This document shows, in pieces, positions 44,014 to 51,479 of a stretch of 64,000 bases of DNA. The DNA lies in NCBI RefSeq assembly GCF_033441515.1, contig NZ_JAWQJT010000001.1, forward strand, positions 1,116,001 to 1,180,000. The letters run 5' to 3'. This DNA is from Amycolatopsis solani (GTDB lineage: Bacteria; Actinomycetota; Actinomycetes; Mycobacteriales; Pseudonocardiaceae). The notes beneath the pieces are model-generated. The model was not told where the DNA came from. It worked only from the letters and a program-made list of their open reading frames with translations, and ran no database searches. How positions within the stretch are numbered: the first letter of the stretch is position 1; each line of letters starts with the position of its first letter. A program made the position numbers and the translations under genes.

Positions 44014-44555
44014 GAGTCGAGCTCCGCGAGCAGCCGCGCGGTCGGCAACCCGCTCTCGAGGTACTGCACGAAGAGCTGGTTGTGCAACGCCCGCGGCGAG
44101 CGCCGCTGCCGGATCCGCTCGATGGCCGCCGGCACGCCGAGCCCGAGTTCGACGAGCGCCTGCGCGCCGACCAGGCCGGATCGGTTGAGCCCGGTGTGGC
44201 AGCGCACGAGCGTCAGGCGGCCGGCGCGAACCGCGTCGGCCGCGAGCCCGGCGAAGCGCTCGACCTCGGCGATCTGCGCCCCGGTCAGCGGCCCGTCCGG
44301 GAGCTCGGCGACGTGGTGCTCGATGTCGGGCGGCGGGCCGTGGCCCTCCCGCTGGTACAGGCTCAGCACGAGCTCGAACTCCCGCCGGACGACGACGGGT
44401 TCCTCCCCCGCGGCGCCCGTCCGGACGTGTCCGCCCAGCCACAGCCGGGGCCCGATCTCGTTCCACGGGTCTTCCGGCGGCGGGTCGTGGCGGTGCTTCC
44501 CCCGCGTCTTCAGTTGACCGCGACCTCGTTGAACCACAGCCGCGGCTCCAGCCAC
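44010..44555 (-). CDS. Dual-specificity protein phosphatase family protein
   Basis: Up to 181 residues. The phosphatase loop RCHTGLNRSG holds the nucleophile Cys119 and Arg125 (HCxxGxxRS-like). The general acid is probably in the acidic stretch around ELPDG (residues 84-88). Such enzymes remove phosphate from Tyr/Ser/Thr or lipids. The start is uncertain: an ATG at 44555 would overlap the upstream small gene by 46 bp; a GTG at 44537 is an alternative. Ends with the TTGA coupling to the LLM gene. Position near pkn genes hints at protein phosphosignalling but gives no direct evidence. Confidence 0.82.
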   Translation of the reverse strand: MAGAAAVVQRGRGQLKTRGKHRHDPPPEDPWNEIGPRLWLGGHVRTGAAGEEPVVVRREFELVLSLYQREGHGPPPDIEHHVAELPDGPLTGAQIAEVERFAGLAADAVRAGRLTLVRCHTGLNRSGLVGAQALVELGLGVPAAIERIRQRRSPRALHNQLFVQYLESGLPTARLLAELDS

Positions 44556-44665
44556 GGGAACACCACGAACATCAGCAGGGCGACCACGCCGAGCACGAGG
44601 ACCACGGCGATCGACAGCTTCACCGCGAACGGACCGGGGAACTTTCCCCAGAGCCAGGCGTACAT
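44510..44665 (-). CDS. Small single-span membrane protein, 51 aa
   Basis: A 51-residue protein, MYAWLWGKFPGPFAVK then one hydrophobic helix (LSIAVVLVLGVVALLMFVVFPW) and an outside tail ending in FNEVAVN. The ATG at 44665 overlaps the sortase stop by 1 bp (TGATG), so it is translationally coupled to it. Small membrane proteins in this position beside class E sortase genes recur in actinobacteria; a partner or stabiliser role is inference. No enzymatic motif. Confidence 0.82.
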   Translation of the reverse strand: MYAWLWGKFPGPFAVKLSIAVVLVLGVVALLMFVVFPWLEPRLWFNEVAVN

Positions 44666-45741
44666 CAGGCCTCCCCGATCTTCGAAAGCAGGTCGCCGTA
44701 GTCCTTGACCTGGTTCTTCGGCACCTGCTGGGTCAGCACCGAGGTGATGATGAGCCGCTCGCGGGCGGAGAACTGCGGGTGGCAGGTCGTGAGCGTGAGC
44801 AGCGCCGCCTGCTGGGCCTTCGGGAGCGTCTCCGCGTCCTTGTACGGAACCGGGTTCACCGCGGTGCCCTGGCTGGGCAGGACGACCTTGCGGCCGAACG
44901 TCTCGCTGTACGCGCCGCCGTCTTCGGCGTTCGGGTCGCGCAGCGTCGAGACGCCCTTGCACTTCGGGTCGGCGCCCTTCGTGCCCGCCCAGTTCTCGAC
45001 CTCGTCGTCGTAGGGCAGCACCTTGTAGATGTAGAAGTCGGTCGAGGTCTCAATAACGATCTGGTCACAAGAGGAGAGGTTGTCCAGGTCGTTGAACGGG
45101 GCACCCTTGCCGACGCGGTGGCCGGCCACGGCGAAGTTGCCGGGCTCGCCGGGCAGCGACGTGCCCTTGTAGTGGCCGGGGCCGACTTCCAGCGCGGCCT
45201 CGTCGGTGCCTTCCTGGATGGTGAAGTTGTAGTCGACGCCGAACGTCGGGATGTGGATGCGGGCGAACGCCTTGCCGTCGATCAGCTCGGGGTGCAGCGT
45301 CCGGTCGTGCGCCCACTCGCCGTCGAGCTGGTCGCTCGCCTCGGACTGCTTGCCCGCCGAGAACAGGTCGGTCACGTAGAGCTCGTAGACCATGAACAGC
45401 AGCACGACCAGGCCCAGCGTGATCAGGACCTCGCCGGCGGTCCGGATCGCGACGCCGCCCTTGCCCAGCGGAGGCGGGGCGGGCTTCTCCTTGGTCGCGG
45501 CGCCACCCTTGCCGACCGGGGCGAACACCACGGTCTCCTCGCTCGCGCCGGGCGGCGGCGGGCTCGCGTAGCGGCGGGGCGCCGGGGCCGGCGAACGCCG
45601 GGGCGGCTGGCCCTGGGGGCCGCGCTGCGGCGGCCGGGGCGGCACTTGGCCGCGCGGGGGTGTGGCGGGGCGACGCGGCGGCATCGGCCGCTGCCCGGGG
45701 TGTCTGCGCCGGTCGTCGTCCGGTCCTTCGCGCATCTCCAC
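44665..45741 (-). CDS. srtE: Class E sortase
   Basis: A 358-residue membrane-anchored transpeptidase that attaches LAXTG-type proteins to peptidoglycan. A Pro/Arg-rich cytosolic N-terminus (about 60 residues) is followed by one membrane helix (about 104-120). The sortase barrel has His208 (VAGHRVG), nucleophile Cys320 (LTLTTCHPQF) and the Arg of SARERL. The GTG start at 45741 is preferred for AGGAG five bases upstream; an ATG two codons later is possible. It is divergent from crgA, as commonly seen near the pkn cluster. Confidence 0.92.
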   Translation of the reverse strand: MEMREGPDDDRRRHPGQRPMPPRRPATPPRGQVPPRPPQRGPQGQPPRRSPAPAPRRYASPPPPGASEETVVFAPVGKGGAATKEKPAPPPLGKGGVAIRTAGEVLITLGLVVLLFMVYELYVTDLFSAGKQSEASDQLDGEWAHDRTLHPELIDGKAFARIHIPTFGVDYNFTIQEGTDEAALEVGPGHYKGTSLPGEPGNFAVAGHRVGKGAPFNDLDNLSSCDQIVIETSTDFYIYKVLPYDDEVENWAGTKGADPKCKGVSTLRDPNAEDGGAYSETFGRKVVLPSQGTAVNPVPYKDAETLPKAQQAALLTLTTCHPQFSARERLIITSVLTQQVPKNQVKDYGDLLSKIGEA

Positions 45742-45927
45742 GCAAGCTCCTCTCAAGCCGCGCCGAACCCTGGGTGACGCCCTTGTCACGGTGCGGGAAA
45801 ATCCGACCACTCCGGCCGCTGCTTTCCTGCGGTCGTTTACGTTAACGTGTGCACGTGGCGCTGGTTGCGCACCCTCAGCGGGACATCGCCACCAGACGAG
45901 CCCGAAGAGCACCGCGAGGAACACACG

Positions 45928-46194
45928 ATGCCCAAGTCCAAGGTCCGCAAGAAGACCGCTTACACCCCGCCTGCCGACCGGCGCACGCCGGTGAAGGTGC
46001 GGGCGGCCGGCCCCACCGGCCTGGCCTGGAAGATCCCCATGTTCGGGCTGATGCTCGTCGGCCTGGTGTGGCTGCTGGTGAACTACATCGCCGGCGACAA
46101 GATCTCCTGGATGGCCGATCTGGGCAACTGGAACTTCGCCGGCGGGTTCGCGCTGATGATCGCGGGTCTGCTGATGACGATGCGCTGGCGTTGA
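45928..46194 (+). CDS. crgA: Cell division protein CrgA
   Basis: An 88-residue membrane protein with the invariant start MPKSKVRKK. Two transmembrane helices (about 36-54, [19 protein letters not shown]; 66-84, [17 protein letters not shown]) are joined by a short loop. CrgA coordinates septation and the divisome with PbpA/FtsI and FtsZ in actinobacteria. ATG with GAGGAA upstream. Located near pbpA/rodA as in mycobacteria and streptomycetes. Confidence 0.97.
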   Translation: MPKSKVRKKTAYTPPADRRTPVKVRAAGPTGLAWKIPMFGLMLVGLVWLLVNYIAGDKISWMADLGNWNFAGGFALMIAGLLMTMRWR

Positions 46195-46250
46195 TTATTA
46201 CGCCGAATGGCGGCTTGACGTCGAATTACACCGGTGTGACTCATCCCCAG

Positions 46251-46272
46251 TGTGGATAACCCCTGTGGATAA
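46251..46272. promoter_or_regulatory. Two tandem consensus DnaA boxes
   Basis: TGTGGATAA occurs at 46251-46259 and again at 46264-46272. Each is the exact complement of the consensus DnaA box TTATCCACA, in direct orientation 13 bp apart. They lie between crgA and the PH-domain-like gene and overlap its candidate GTG start codons, so DnaA could influence that gene or be titrated here. Confidence 0.7.
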
Positions 46273-46684
46273 CTACCCCACCTCTTGGGCGCCTCGCCAG
46301 GCCGTTGTGGTATCGGCCTGGGCGGTCACGGCGTTGCTGCTGGCCGGCGTGGTGACCGACGCTCTCGTCGGCGACCGCGGCGGGCTGGTGCTGTTCGCAC
46401 TGGCGGCGGCGGCCGTCGGCGCCTTCGCCGCCCACGCCACGCTCGTCCGGCCGCGGCTGGCCGCCGACGCCGAAGGCCTGGTGGCCCGCACGCTGAACGG
46501 CACGCACCGGCTGCCGTGGGCGCAGACCCGCACCCGGCTGCGCAGCACGCGCCGGCTGGGCCGCGACGGCGTCACCCTCGAGGTCGAGCACGACGAGCAG
46601 TTGTACGTCTTCGGGTGGCTGGACCTCGGCGAGGACCCGCGGGACGTCCTGGACGTCCTCAGCACGCTGCGCGCGCGCAGCTAA
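46265..46684 (+). CDS. PH domain-like (bPH_6-type) membrane protein
   Basis: About 139 residues from GTG 46265 (VDNYPTSWAPRQAV); GTG 46250 is an alternative and neither has a good ribosome site. Two N-terminal membrane helices (AVVVSAWAVTALLLAGVVTDAL; LVLFALAAAAVGAFAAHATLV) precede a small domain with ADAEGLVARTLNGTHRLPWAQ and LYVFGWLDLGEDP, typical of actinobacterial low-molecular-weight PH-like proteins. Function unknown. Its start region overlaps two DnaA boxes. The 3' end overlaps the convergent rhomboid gene by 4 bp. Confidence 0.78.
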   Translation: MDNYPTSWAPRQAVVVSAWAVTALLLAGVVTDALVGDRGGLVLFALAAAAVGAFAAHATLVRPRLAADAEGLVARTLNGTHRLPWAQTRTRLRSTRRLGRDGVTLEVEHDEQLYVFGWLDLGEDPRDVLDVLSTLRARS

Positions 46685-47634
46685 CCGCAGCTGTAGAGCT
46701 GCACCCCGCGGTACTGGACGAACCCGCAGGTCTCGGGCCCGAACTGGCTGCCCTGGTACGCCAGCAGCCCGACGATGGCGAGCACGATGATCCCCAGCCC
46801 GATCGCCTGCCAGCGCACCTGGTTCGTCTCCGGCGCGTAGAGCAGGGCGACCGTGACCAGCGCCCCGGTCACCAGGCCGCCGACGTGCGCGTAGATCGAG
46901 ATGCCCGGGATGCCGAAGGTGATGAAGGCGTTCAGGGCGAGGGTGATGATCAGCCCGGTCGGGTTCAGCCGGAGCTTGAGCACGATCACCGCGTAGGCGC
47001 CCATCAGGCCGAACAGCGCACCGGACGCGCCGGCGGTCGACTTCTGCGGGTCGTCGAACAGCAGCACGGCCGCGGAGGCGCCGAGCATGGCGATGAAGTA
47101 GAGCGCCAGGTAGCGGCCCCGGCCGCAGACCTGCTCCAGCGACCGGCCCATCATCCACAGCGAGAACATGTTCACCGCGACGTGGATCGGGCCGTAGTGG
47201 AGGAAACCACTGGTGAAGACCCGCCACCACTCGCCGTGGCCGAGGGTCGCGTCACCGTAGAGCTTGCCGTACTGGAACAGCGACGAGAAGTCGTTGTCGT
47301 TGAGGCTCTGGGCCTGGAAGACCGTGAAGAGGAAGACCAGGACGTTCACCGCGAGGATGACCTGGGTGACGAGCACGGACTGCGAGAGGCGCGCGCCGAA
47401 GACCGTCCGCTGGCCGAAGCCGGCTTCCTGGTAGTCGCGGTGCTGGCGGCGCTGCTGCTGGCCCCCGGCGTGCACGCAGTCGGTGCACTGGAAGCCGACG
47501 GGGGCTTCGCGGAGGCAATCCGGGCACGCCGGACGCCCGCACCGGGAACAGCTCAGTCCGGTCGGGCGGTTCGGGTGCCACCAGCACCCGGGGAGCGCGG
47601 CTTGTTCGGCGGCGGGGTTCGGCGGTTGGTTCAC
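46681..47634 (-). CDS. Rhomboid-family intramembrane serine protease with N-terminal zinc-binding motif
   Basis: A 317-residue protein. The N-terminus has a B-box-like zinc site (CWWHPNRPTGLSCSRCGRP..CPDC..CTDC, residues 17-53). Rhomboid helices (about 88-290) carry HYGPIHVAVNM, the nucleophile Ser204 in GASGALFG and the catalytic His250 in IYAHVGG. It cleaves transmembrane substrates. ATG at 47634. Upstream on the same strand is ppiA with 38 bp between, so they may be co-transcribed. The zinc-finger/rhomboid fusion is the usual actinobacterial form. Confidence 0.95.
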   Translation of the reverse strand: MNQPPNPAAEQAALPGCWWHPNRPTGLSCSRCGRPACPDCLREAPVGFQCTDCVHAGGQQQRRQHRDYQEAGFGQRTVFGARLSQSVLVTQVILAVNVLVFLFTVFQAQSLNDNDFSSLFQYGKLYGDATLGHGEWWRVFTSGFLHYGPIHVAVNMFSLWMMGRSLEQVCGRGRYLALYFIAMLGASAAVLLFDDPQKSTAGASGALFGLMGAYAVIVLKLRLNPTGLIITLALNAFITFGIPGISIYAHVGGLVTGALVTVALLYAPETNQVRWQAIGLGIIVLAIVGLLAYQGSQFGPETCGFVQYRGVQLYSCG

Positions 47635-47672
47635 GATGGCACCAACCTACCGAAACCTCGCTGCACGGGCCG

Positions 47673-48191
47673 TCAGTGCTCGACGGTGACCTTTTCGATC
47701 ACGACGTCGGTCAGCGGACGGTCCGCCGGACCGGTGGCGGTGCGCGCGATCGCGTCGACGACGTTGCGCGACTCCTGGTCGGCCACCTCGCCGAAGATCG
47801 TGTGGCGGAAGTTCAGGTGGGCGGTCGGCGCCACGGTGATGAAGAACTGCGAGCCGTTGGTGCCGGGCCCGGCGTTCGCCATGGCCAGCAGGTACGGCTT
47901 GCTGAACTGCAGCTCCGGGTGGAACTCGTCGCCGAACTTGTAGCCGGGGCCGCCGCGGCCGGTGCCGGTCGGGTCGCCGCCCTGCAGCATGAAGCCGTCG
48001 ATGACCCGGTGGAAGATCGAACCGTCGTAGAAGGGCCCGGAGTTCGTGCCCGCCGCGTTCGGCTGGGTGTACTCCTTGGTGCCTTCCGCGAGCCCGACGA
48101 AGTTCGCGACCGTCTTCGGCGCGTGGTCGGGGAGCAGGTTCAGGTGGATGTCACCCTGGTTGGTGTGCAGCGTAGCTTTCACGAGCTTCAT
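47673..48191 (-). CDS. ppiA: Cyclophilin-type peptidyl-prolyl cis-trans isomerase
   Basis: A 172-residue cytosolic cyclophilin. FHRVIDGFMLQGGDPTGTGRG contains the catalytic Arg of FHR and the signature loop; GTNGSQFFIT supplies the pocket Phe; and HTIFGEV is the conserved end. There is no signal peptide. ATG at 48191. It is the first gene of a minus-strand pair with the rhomboid, in the conserved ppiA-rhomboid-crgA order. The divergent upstream region has a GTTACGGGTAAC inverted repeat (48234-48245). Confidence 0.96.
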   Translation of the reverse strand: MKLVKATLHTNQGDIHLNLLPDHAPKTVANFVGLAEGTKEYTQPNAAGTNSGPFYDGSIFHRVIDGFMLQGGDPTGTGRGGPGYKFGDEFHPELQFSKPYLLAMANAGPGTNGSQFFITVAPTAHLNFRHTIFGEVADQESRNVVDAIARTATGPADRPLTDVVIEKVTVEH

Positions 48192-48280
48192 CGTGCCATC
48201 TGCGGCGGGCGGCGCGGAAAAGGGGCACGATAGGTTACGGGTAACAGAGCAGTGTCAAAACGAATGATGAGGTGAAGCCC

Positions 48281-48817
48281 ATGTCCCGGGCGACAGCCCA
48301 GGCCGTCGAGACCGCCGACAAACTCGTCACCGAGGGTGTCAAGCAGGGGCGGCGCGCGCAGAAGAAGCTCGCGAAGAAGACGGAACTGACCCGCAAGGAG
48401 CTCAAGAAGAGCTCGAAGGCCGCTCGCCAGGAGGCGCTCGCGCGCCTGTCCGAGCTGCGCAAGCCGGGTCGCAAGGCGAAGAAGGCCGCCATCAAGGCCG
48501 CGAAGGCGGCCGGCGACTCGAAGCGCCGCGGCAAGAAGGACTTCAAGGCAGCGAAGAAGGACTTCTACGCCGCACTGACGGAGGCCAAGTCGGCCGCCAA
48601 GGGCACCCGCAGCCGTCGCAAGTGGCCGTGGCTGCTCGGCCTGGTCGTGGTCGGCGCCGGTGCCGCCTACGCCCTCCGTTCGAAGCAGGAGCCGCCGGTC
48701 GCGCCCGCGCCGCCGAAGGCCACCCCGCCCGCGCCGAAGCCCGCCGAAGCGGCGAAGCCGACCCCGCAGGCGAACGGCAAGGCGCCCTCACCGGCGCCCG
48801 CCGAAAAGAAGAACTGA
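48281..48817 (+). CDS. Lys/Arg-rich single-span membrane protein of unknown function
   Basis: A 178-residue protein. The first 110 residues are strongly basic and helical (repeated KK, AKKA and KAAK motifs), like a histone H1 tail or DNA-/lipid-A-binding coiled coil. One membrane helix (about 115-132, WPWLLGLVVVGAGAAYAL) and a Pro/Ala/Lys-rich tail follow. The ATG at 48281 is chosen because GAGGTG precedes it by 6 nt. A cytosolic basic domain tethered to the membrane could bind DNA or acidic lipids; this is inference. Confidence 0.78.
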   Translation: MSRATAQAVETADKLVTEGVKQGRRAQKKLAKKTELTRKELKKSSKAARQEALARLSELRKPGRKAKKAAIKAAKAAGDSKRRGKKDFKAAKKDFYAALTEAKSAAKGTRSRRKWPWLLGLVVVGAGAAYALRSKQEPPVAPAPPKATPPAPKPAEAAKPTPQANGKAPSPAPAEKKN

Positions 48818-48826
48818 ACACGACGC

Positions 48827-48861
48827 GAAGAGGCCCCCGGGGGTGCACCGGGGGCCTCTTC
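48827..48861. terminator. Terminator between convergent small genes
   Basis: GAAGAGGCCCCCGG (48827-48840) pairs perfectly with CCGGGGGCCTCTTC (48848-48861), 14-bp stem and 7-nt loop. It separates the convergent Lys-rich gene (ends 48817) and DUF6918-type gene (ends 48881) and can act for both. Confidence 0.88.
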
Positions 48862-48880
48862 AGTCGTGCTCTGGGCTAGC

Positions 48881-49333
48881 TCACGCGTTGGCGGCGTGCT
48901 TGTCGACCAGCGCGCCCAGGCGGGGCAGCGCCTCCTCGACGTTCTTCTTGCCGTTCGGGCGCAGCTTGCCGTAGACCTTCTTGATGCTGTCGCGGCTGCT
49001 CTTCTCCGCGCGCGAGTCGGTGACGCTCAGCAGCGCGTCGGAAGCCTCGTCCGAGCGGCTGGCGAGGTAGGCGCCGAAGTCGTTGCCGCCCTTGGCGCGG
49101 TAGTCGCCGTAGAACGGCTCGAGCGCGCCCACGAAGTCGGGCAGCAGGGTGTCGACGGCCGAGGGGATGATGCCCGGCTTGATCTTCTTGACCGCGGCGA
49201 AGCCGGTCTTCACAACGGCACCCGAAACGCCGCCCTTGTCCGAGACCTCGGCGTCGACGAGGGTCTCGAAGTCGGTCACGACCGCCGGGCGACGGCTGGA
49301 GTCGAGCAGGATTTCCTTGAGGGTGTCAGCCAC
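48881..49333 (-). CDS. DUF6918-type conserved protein
   Basis: A 150-residue soluble helical protein recognised as the actinobacterial DUF6918 family by the opening ADTLKEILLDSSRRPAVVTD, then VDAEVSDKGGVSGAVVKTGF and GIIPSAVDTLLPDFVGALEP. No enzymatic motif. The GTG start at 49333 has AAGGAC 7 nt upstream; a longer frame to 49462 lacks one. Function unknown; monocistronic between two convergent or tandem small genes. Confidence 0.82.
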   Translation of the reverse strand: MADTLKEILLDSSRRPAVVTDFETLVDAEVSDKGGVSGAVVKTGFAAVKKIKPGIIPSAVDTLLPDFVGALEPFYGDYRAKGGNDFGAYLASRSDEASDALLSVTDSRAEKSSRDSIKKVYGKLRPNGKKNVEEALPRLGALVDKHAANA

Positions 49334-49480
49334 GAATCTTGTCCTTTGTCGTTGCAGAGTTGGTGCCCCGCCCCGGGGTGGGGATGCCCCGGTGGCTGCG
49401 GTGCGCGAGTCCACGAAGCCTGCGCGTGACGCACAGGGTAATACAAGATCAACATCACTCACCCGTGTGGAGCCCGCTAC

Positions 49481-50008
49481 CTAGAGCTTCAGGGCAGCGA
49501 TAGCCTTCTTGACCACTGTGCGTGCCTTCACGCTTTGCTTCTGGTTCGTGGTCGCGATGACCGCCGCCGACCCCTTGGCGACAGCGTAGACAGCGCCGTC
49601 GTCGGTGGACAAATAGCCGCCCTTCCAGCCGGAAGGGTCGCTCGCCGGGTTCGACGATTCCACCGGCGCCGCTTGGTTGACCAGCGCCGTCGCCGTCTTC
49701 GCGTCCCCGACGTACACCCGGACGGTGAGCTGGACCTTCCCGTCCGGGCGATAGAAGAAGCACGCCGGGTGAGGCTGGTCGGCGGACACGCGCACCTTCG
49801 AGACGTGCTGGCCGTTCGAGTCGGCCACGAATTCGCTGCCGAGGTACGGGCAGTCCTCGGTCGCGCCCGGCTGCGGCTCCGGCGGCAGGCCGGACCCCGC
49901 GGCGGTGGACGCGGACGGCGAACTGGGGGTCGCGGTGCCGGTCACGATGCTGGGGCCGCAGCCGGCCAGCAGGACCACGGCGGGCGCGAGAAGTACGAGT
50001 CGTCGCAT
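49481..50008 (-). CDS. DUF2020-like lipoprotein
   Basis: A 175-residue lipoprotein. The signal peptide ends in the lipobox VLLAGC (Cys about 17). Then a Ser/Thr/Pro linker and a domain with DCPYLGSEFVADSNGQHVSK and HPACFFYRPDGKVQL precede a conserved tail, TTNQKQSVKARTVVK. Two mature Cys probably pair. The pattern fits actinobacterial DUF2020 lipoproteins of unknown role on the outer face of the membrane. ATG at 50008; divergent from the next gene across 99 bp. Confidence 0.75.
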   Translation of the reverse strand: MRRLVLLAPAVVLLAGCGPSIVTGTATPSSPSASTAAGSGLPPEPQPGATEDCPYLGSEFVADSNGQHVSKVRVSADQPHPACFFYRPDGKVQLTVRVYVGDAKTATALVNQAAPVESSNPASDPSGWKGGYLSTDDGAVYAVAKGSAAVIATTNQKQSVKARTVVKKAIAALKL

Positions 50009-50107
50009 AGCGCGCACAGTCAACCATGAGGCGTGTGTGAAAACCGCTGGCTGAAGTCGCCGTGAGACGATGGCGGCGAGATCGGTCCAGATCAGGGAGG
50101 TCCCGGC

Positions 50108-50788
50108 GTGCTCACCCCCGAGCAGTACCTCGGCGCGGTGGCCGAGCGCATCCAGCGTTCGGGCGGCCGGCTGAACTCCGTGCCGATCGGGCCCGCGACC
50201 GCCGTCGTCGGCCTGTTCACCGAGTCGGTGATGCTCTCGACGATGAACTACTGCGTCATCGCCGCCGCCGTGCCCGAGGTCAGCGCCGCCGCGCTGTACG
50301 ACTTCACCGGCCGCGCCACGCAGCACGCCCGCGCGAACCTGATCGGCACGATGGGCTGGACCGCCGGTTCGGTCGTCATCGCCGGGCTCGTCGGGCAGCG
50401 CGTGTACCCGGACGCCGCGCAGGCCGCGTCGGCGAAGTCGGGCAACCAGTTCGGCGGCGAGACGCGGATGGTCGCGGTCGACCTCTCGGCCGGGCAGATG
50501 TTCGCGTTCGTCGGCGGGAAGCTCTGGGGCGCCGCGGTGCAGGGCTCGGTCAACGCCAAGCTGACGTACTGCTTCCCGCAGCCCGCCGAGGTCTACCAGC
50601 AGGTGCAGTGGCAGCAGGCGCAGCAACAACAACAGCAGCCGCCCGCGCCGCAACCGCCGCCGGGCTGGCAGCAGCAGCCGCCGATGCCGCAGGTCCCGCC
50701 GCCGCCGGTCGTCGGCCCGGGCGGTCCGCAGCCGCCCGCCTACCCGCCGCCCGGGCACCACCCGCAGCAGGGGCCGTACGGTTACTGA
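50108..50788 (+). CDS. Hypothetical protein with Pro/Gln-rich C-terminus
   Basis: A 226-residue protein I do not recognise. Residues 1-150 look like a compact alpha/beta domain (GPATAVVGLFTESVMLSTMNY, TAGSVVIAGLVGQRVY). The last 75 are Gln/Pro-rich (QQQQQPPAPQPPP and similar), a flexible tail common in actinobacterial cytosolic proteins. GTG start at 50108 with GGGAGG 9 nt upstream. One base separates its stop from the next ATG, so it is in an operon with the PNPOx-like gene. Function unknown. Confidence 0.75.
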   Translation: MLTPEQYLGAVAERIQRSGGRLNSVPIGPATAVVGLFTESVMLSTMNYCVIAAAVPEVSAAALYDFTGRATQHARANLIGTMGWTAGSVVIAGLVGQRVYPDAAQAASAKSGNQFGGETRMVAVDLSAGQMFAFVGGKLWGAAVQGSVNAKLTYCFPQPAEVYQQVQWQQAQQQQQQPPAPQPPPGWQQQPPMPQVPPPPVVGPGGPQPPAYPPPGHHPQQGPYGY

Positions 50789-50789
50789 C

Positions 50790-51428
50790 ATGGTGCAGGT
50801 GCGCGGCTGGCCGTCGTTCCCAGAAGAACTCCCCGTGTTCACGCCGGAAACGGCACCGCCGGACCCGCAGGCGCTGTTCCTCGAGTGGCTGACCGAAGCC
50901 GGTGAACACGTGCTCGCGCCGCACGCCGTCACGCTGTCCACAGTGGACGCCGATGGCGCGCCCGACGCCCGCGTCGTGATCCTCAAGGACGTCGGGCCGG
51001 CCGGCTGGGCGGTCGCGACCAGCTCGGAAAGCCCGAAGGGCCGCCAACTGAGCAAGGACCCGCGGGCCGCGCTGACGTTCTTCTGGCCCGGCCGCGGCCG
51101 CCAGGTCCGGCTGCGCGGACCGGTTTCCCCGGCCGCGCCCGAGGTGTCGGCCGAGGACTTCCTCGCCCGGCCGCCCGCTTCCCGCGTCGAAGCGTTCATC
51201 GGTCGCCAGTCCCAGGTGCTGCACGACCCGGCGGACCTCCTCGACGCGGCCGCGGAAGCGGACCGCTGGGTCGCGGAAAACCCCGGCACCGCACCCGAAA
51301 CGTGGACGCGGTACTTCGTGGACCCGGACGTCGTCGAGTTCTGGCAGGCGAGCCACGATCGACGGCACGTCCGGCTGCGCTACCGCAGGACCGACGGCGG
51401 CTGGGTCCGCGAGCGCCTCTGGCCTTGA
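50790..51428 (+). CDS. Pyridoxamine 5'-phosphate oxidase-family protein
   Basis: A 212-residue PNPOx split-barrel flavoprotein. FMN phosphate contacts appear in ARVVILKDV and SSESPKGRQLSKDPRAAL; the C-terminal dimerisation tail ends VRERLWP, comparable to the RLxP end of PdxH. Pyridoxal-phosphate-contacting residues differ from E. coli PdxH, so it may use a different substrate. Follows the Pro/Gln-rich gene by 1 bp. True PdxH activity is possible but not shown. Confidence 0.85.
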   Translation: MVQVRGWPSFPEELPVFTPETAPPDPQALFLEWLTEAGEHVLAPHAVTLSTVDADGAPDARVVILKDVGPAGWAVATSSESPKGRQLSKDPRAALTFFWPGRGRQVRLRGPVSPAAPEVSAEDFLARPPASRVEAFIGRQSQVLHDPADLLDAAAEADRWVAENPGTAPETWTRYFVDPDVVEFWQASHDRRHVRLRYRRTDGGWVRERLWP

Positions 51429-51479
51429 CGCGCCGGACGCGGCGGCGTAGGCAGGAAATCCGACAAAACGGAGGCCCAG

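Noticed and set aside
46214..46245. TTGACG with a possible -10 as a promoter for the PH-like gene
   Set aside because: No acceptable TANNNT element at 16-18 bp; too weak to list.
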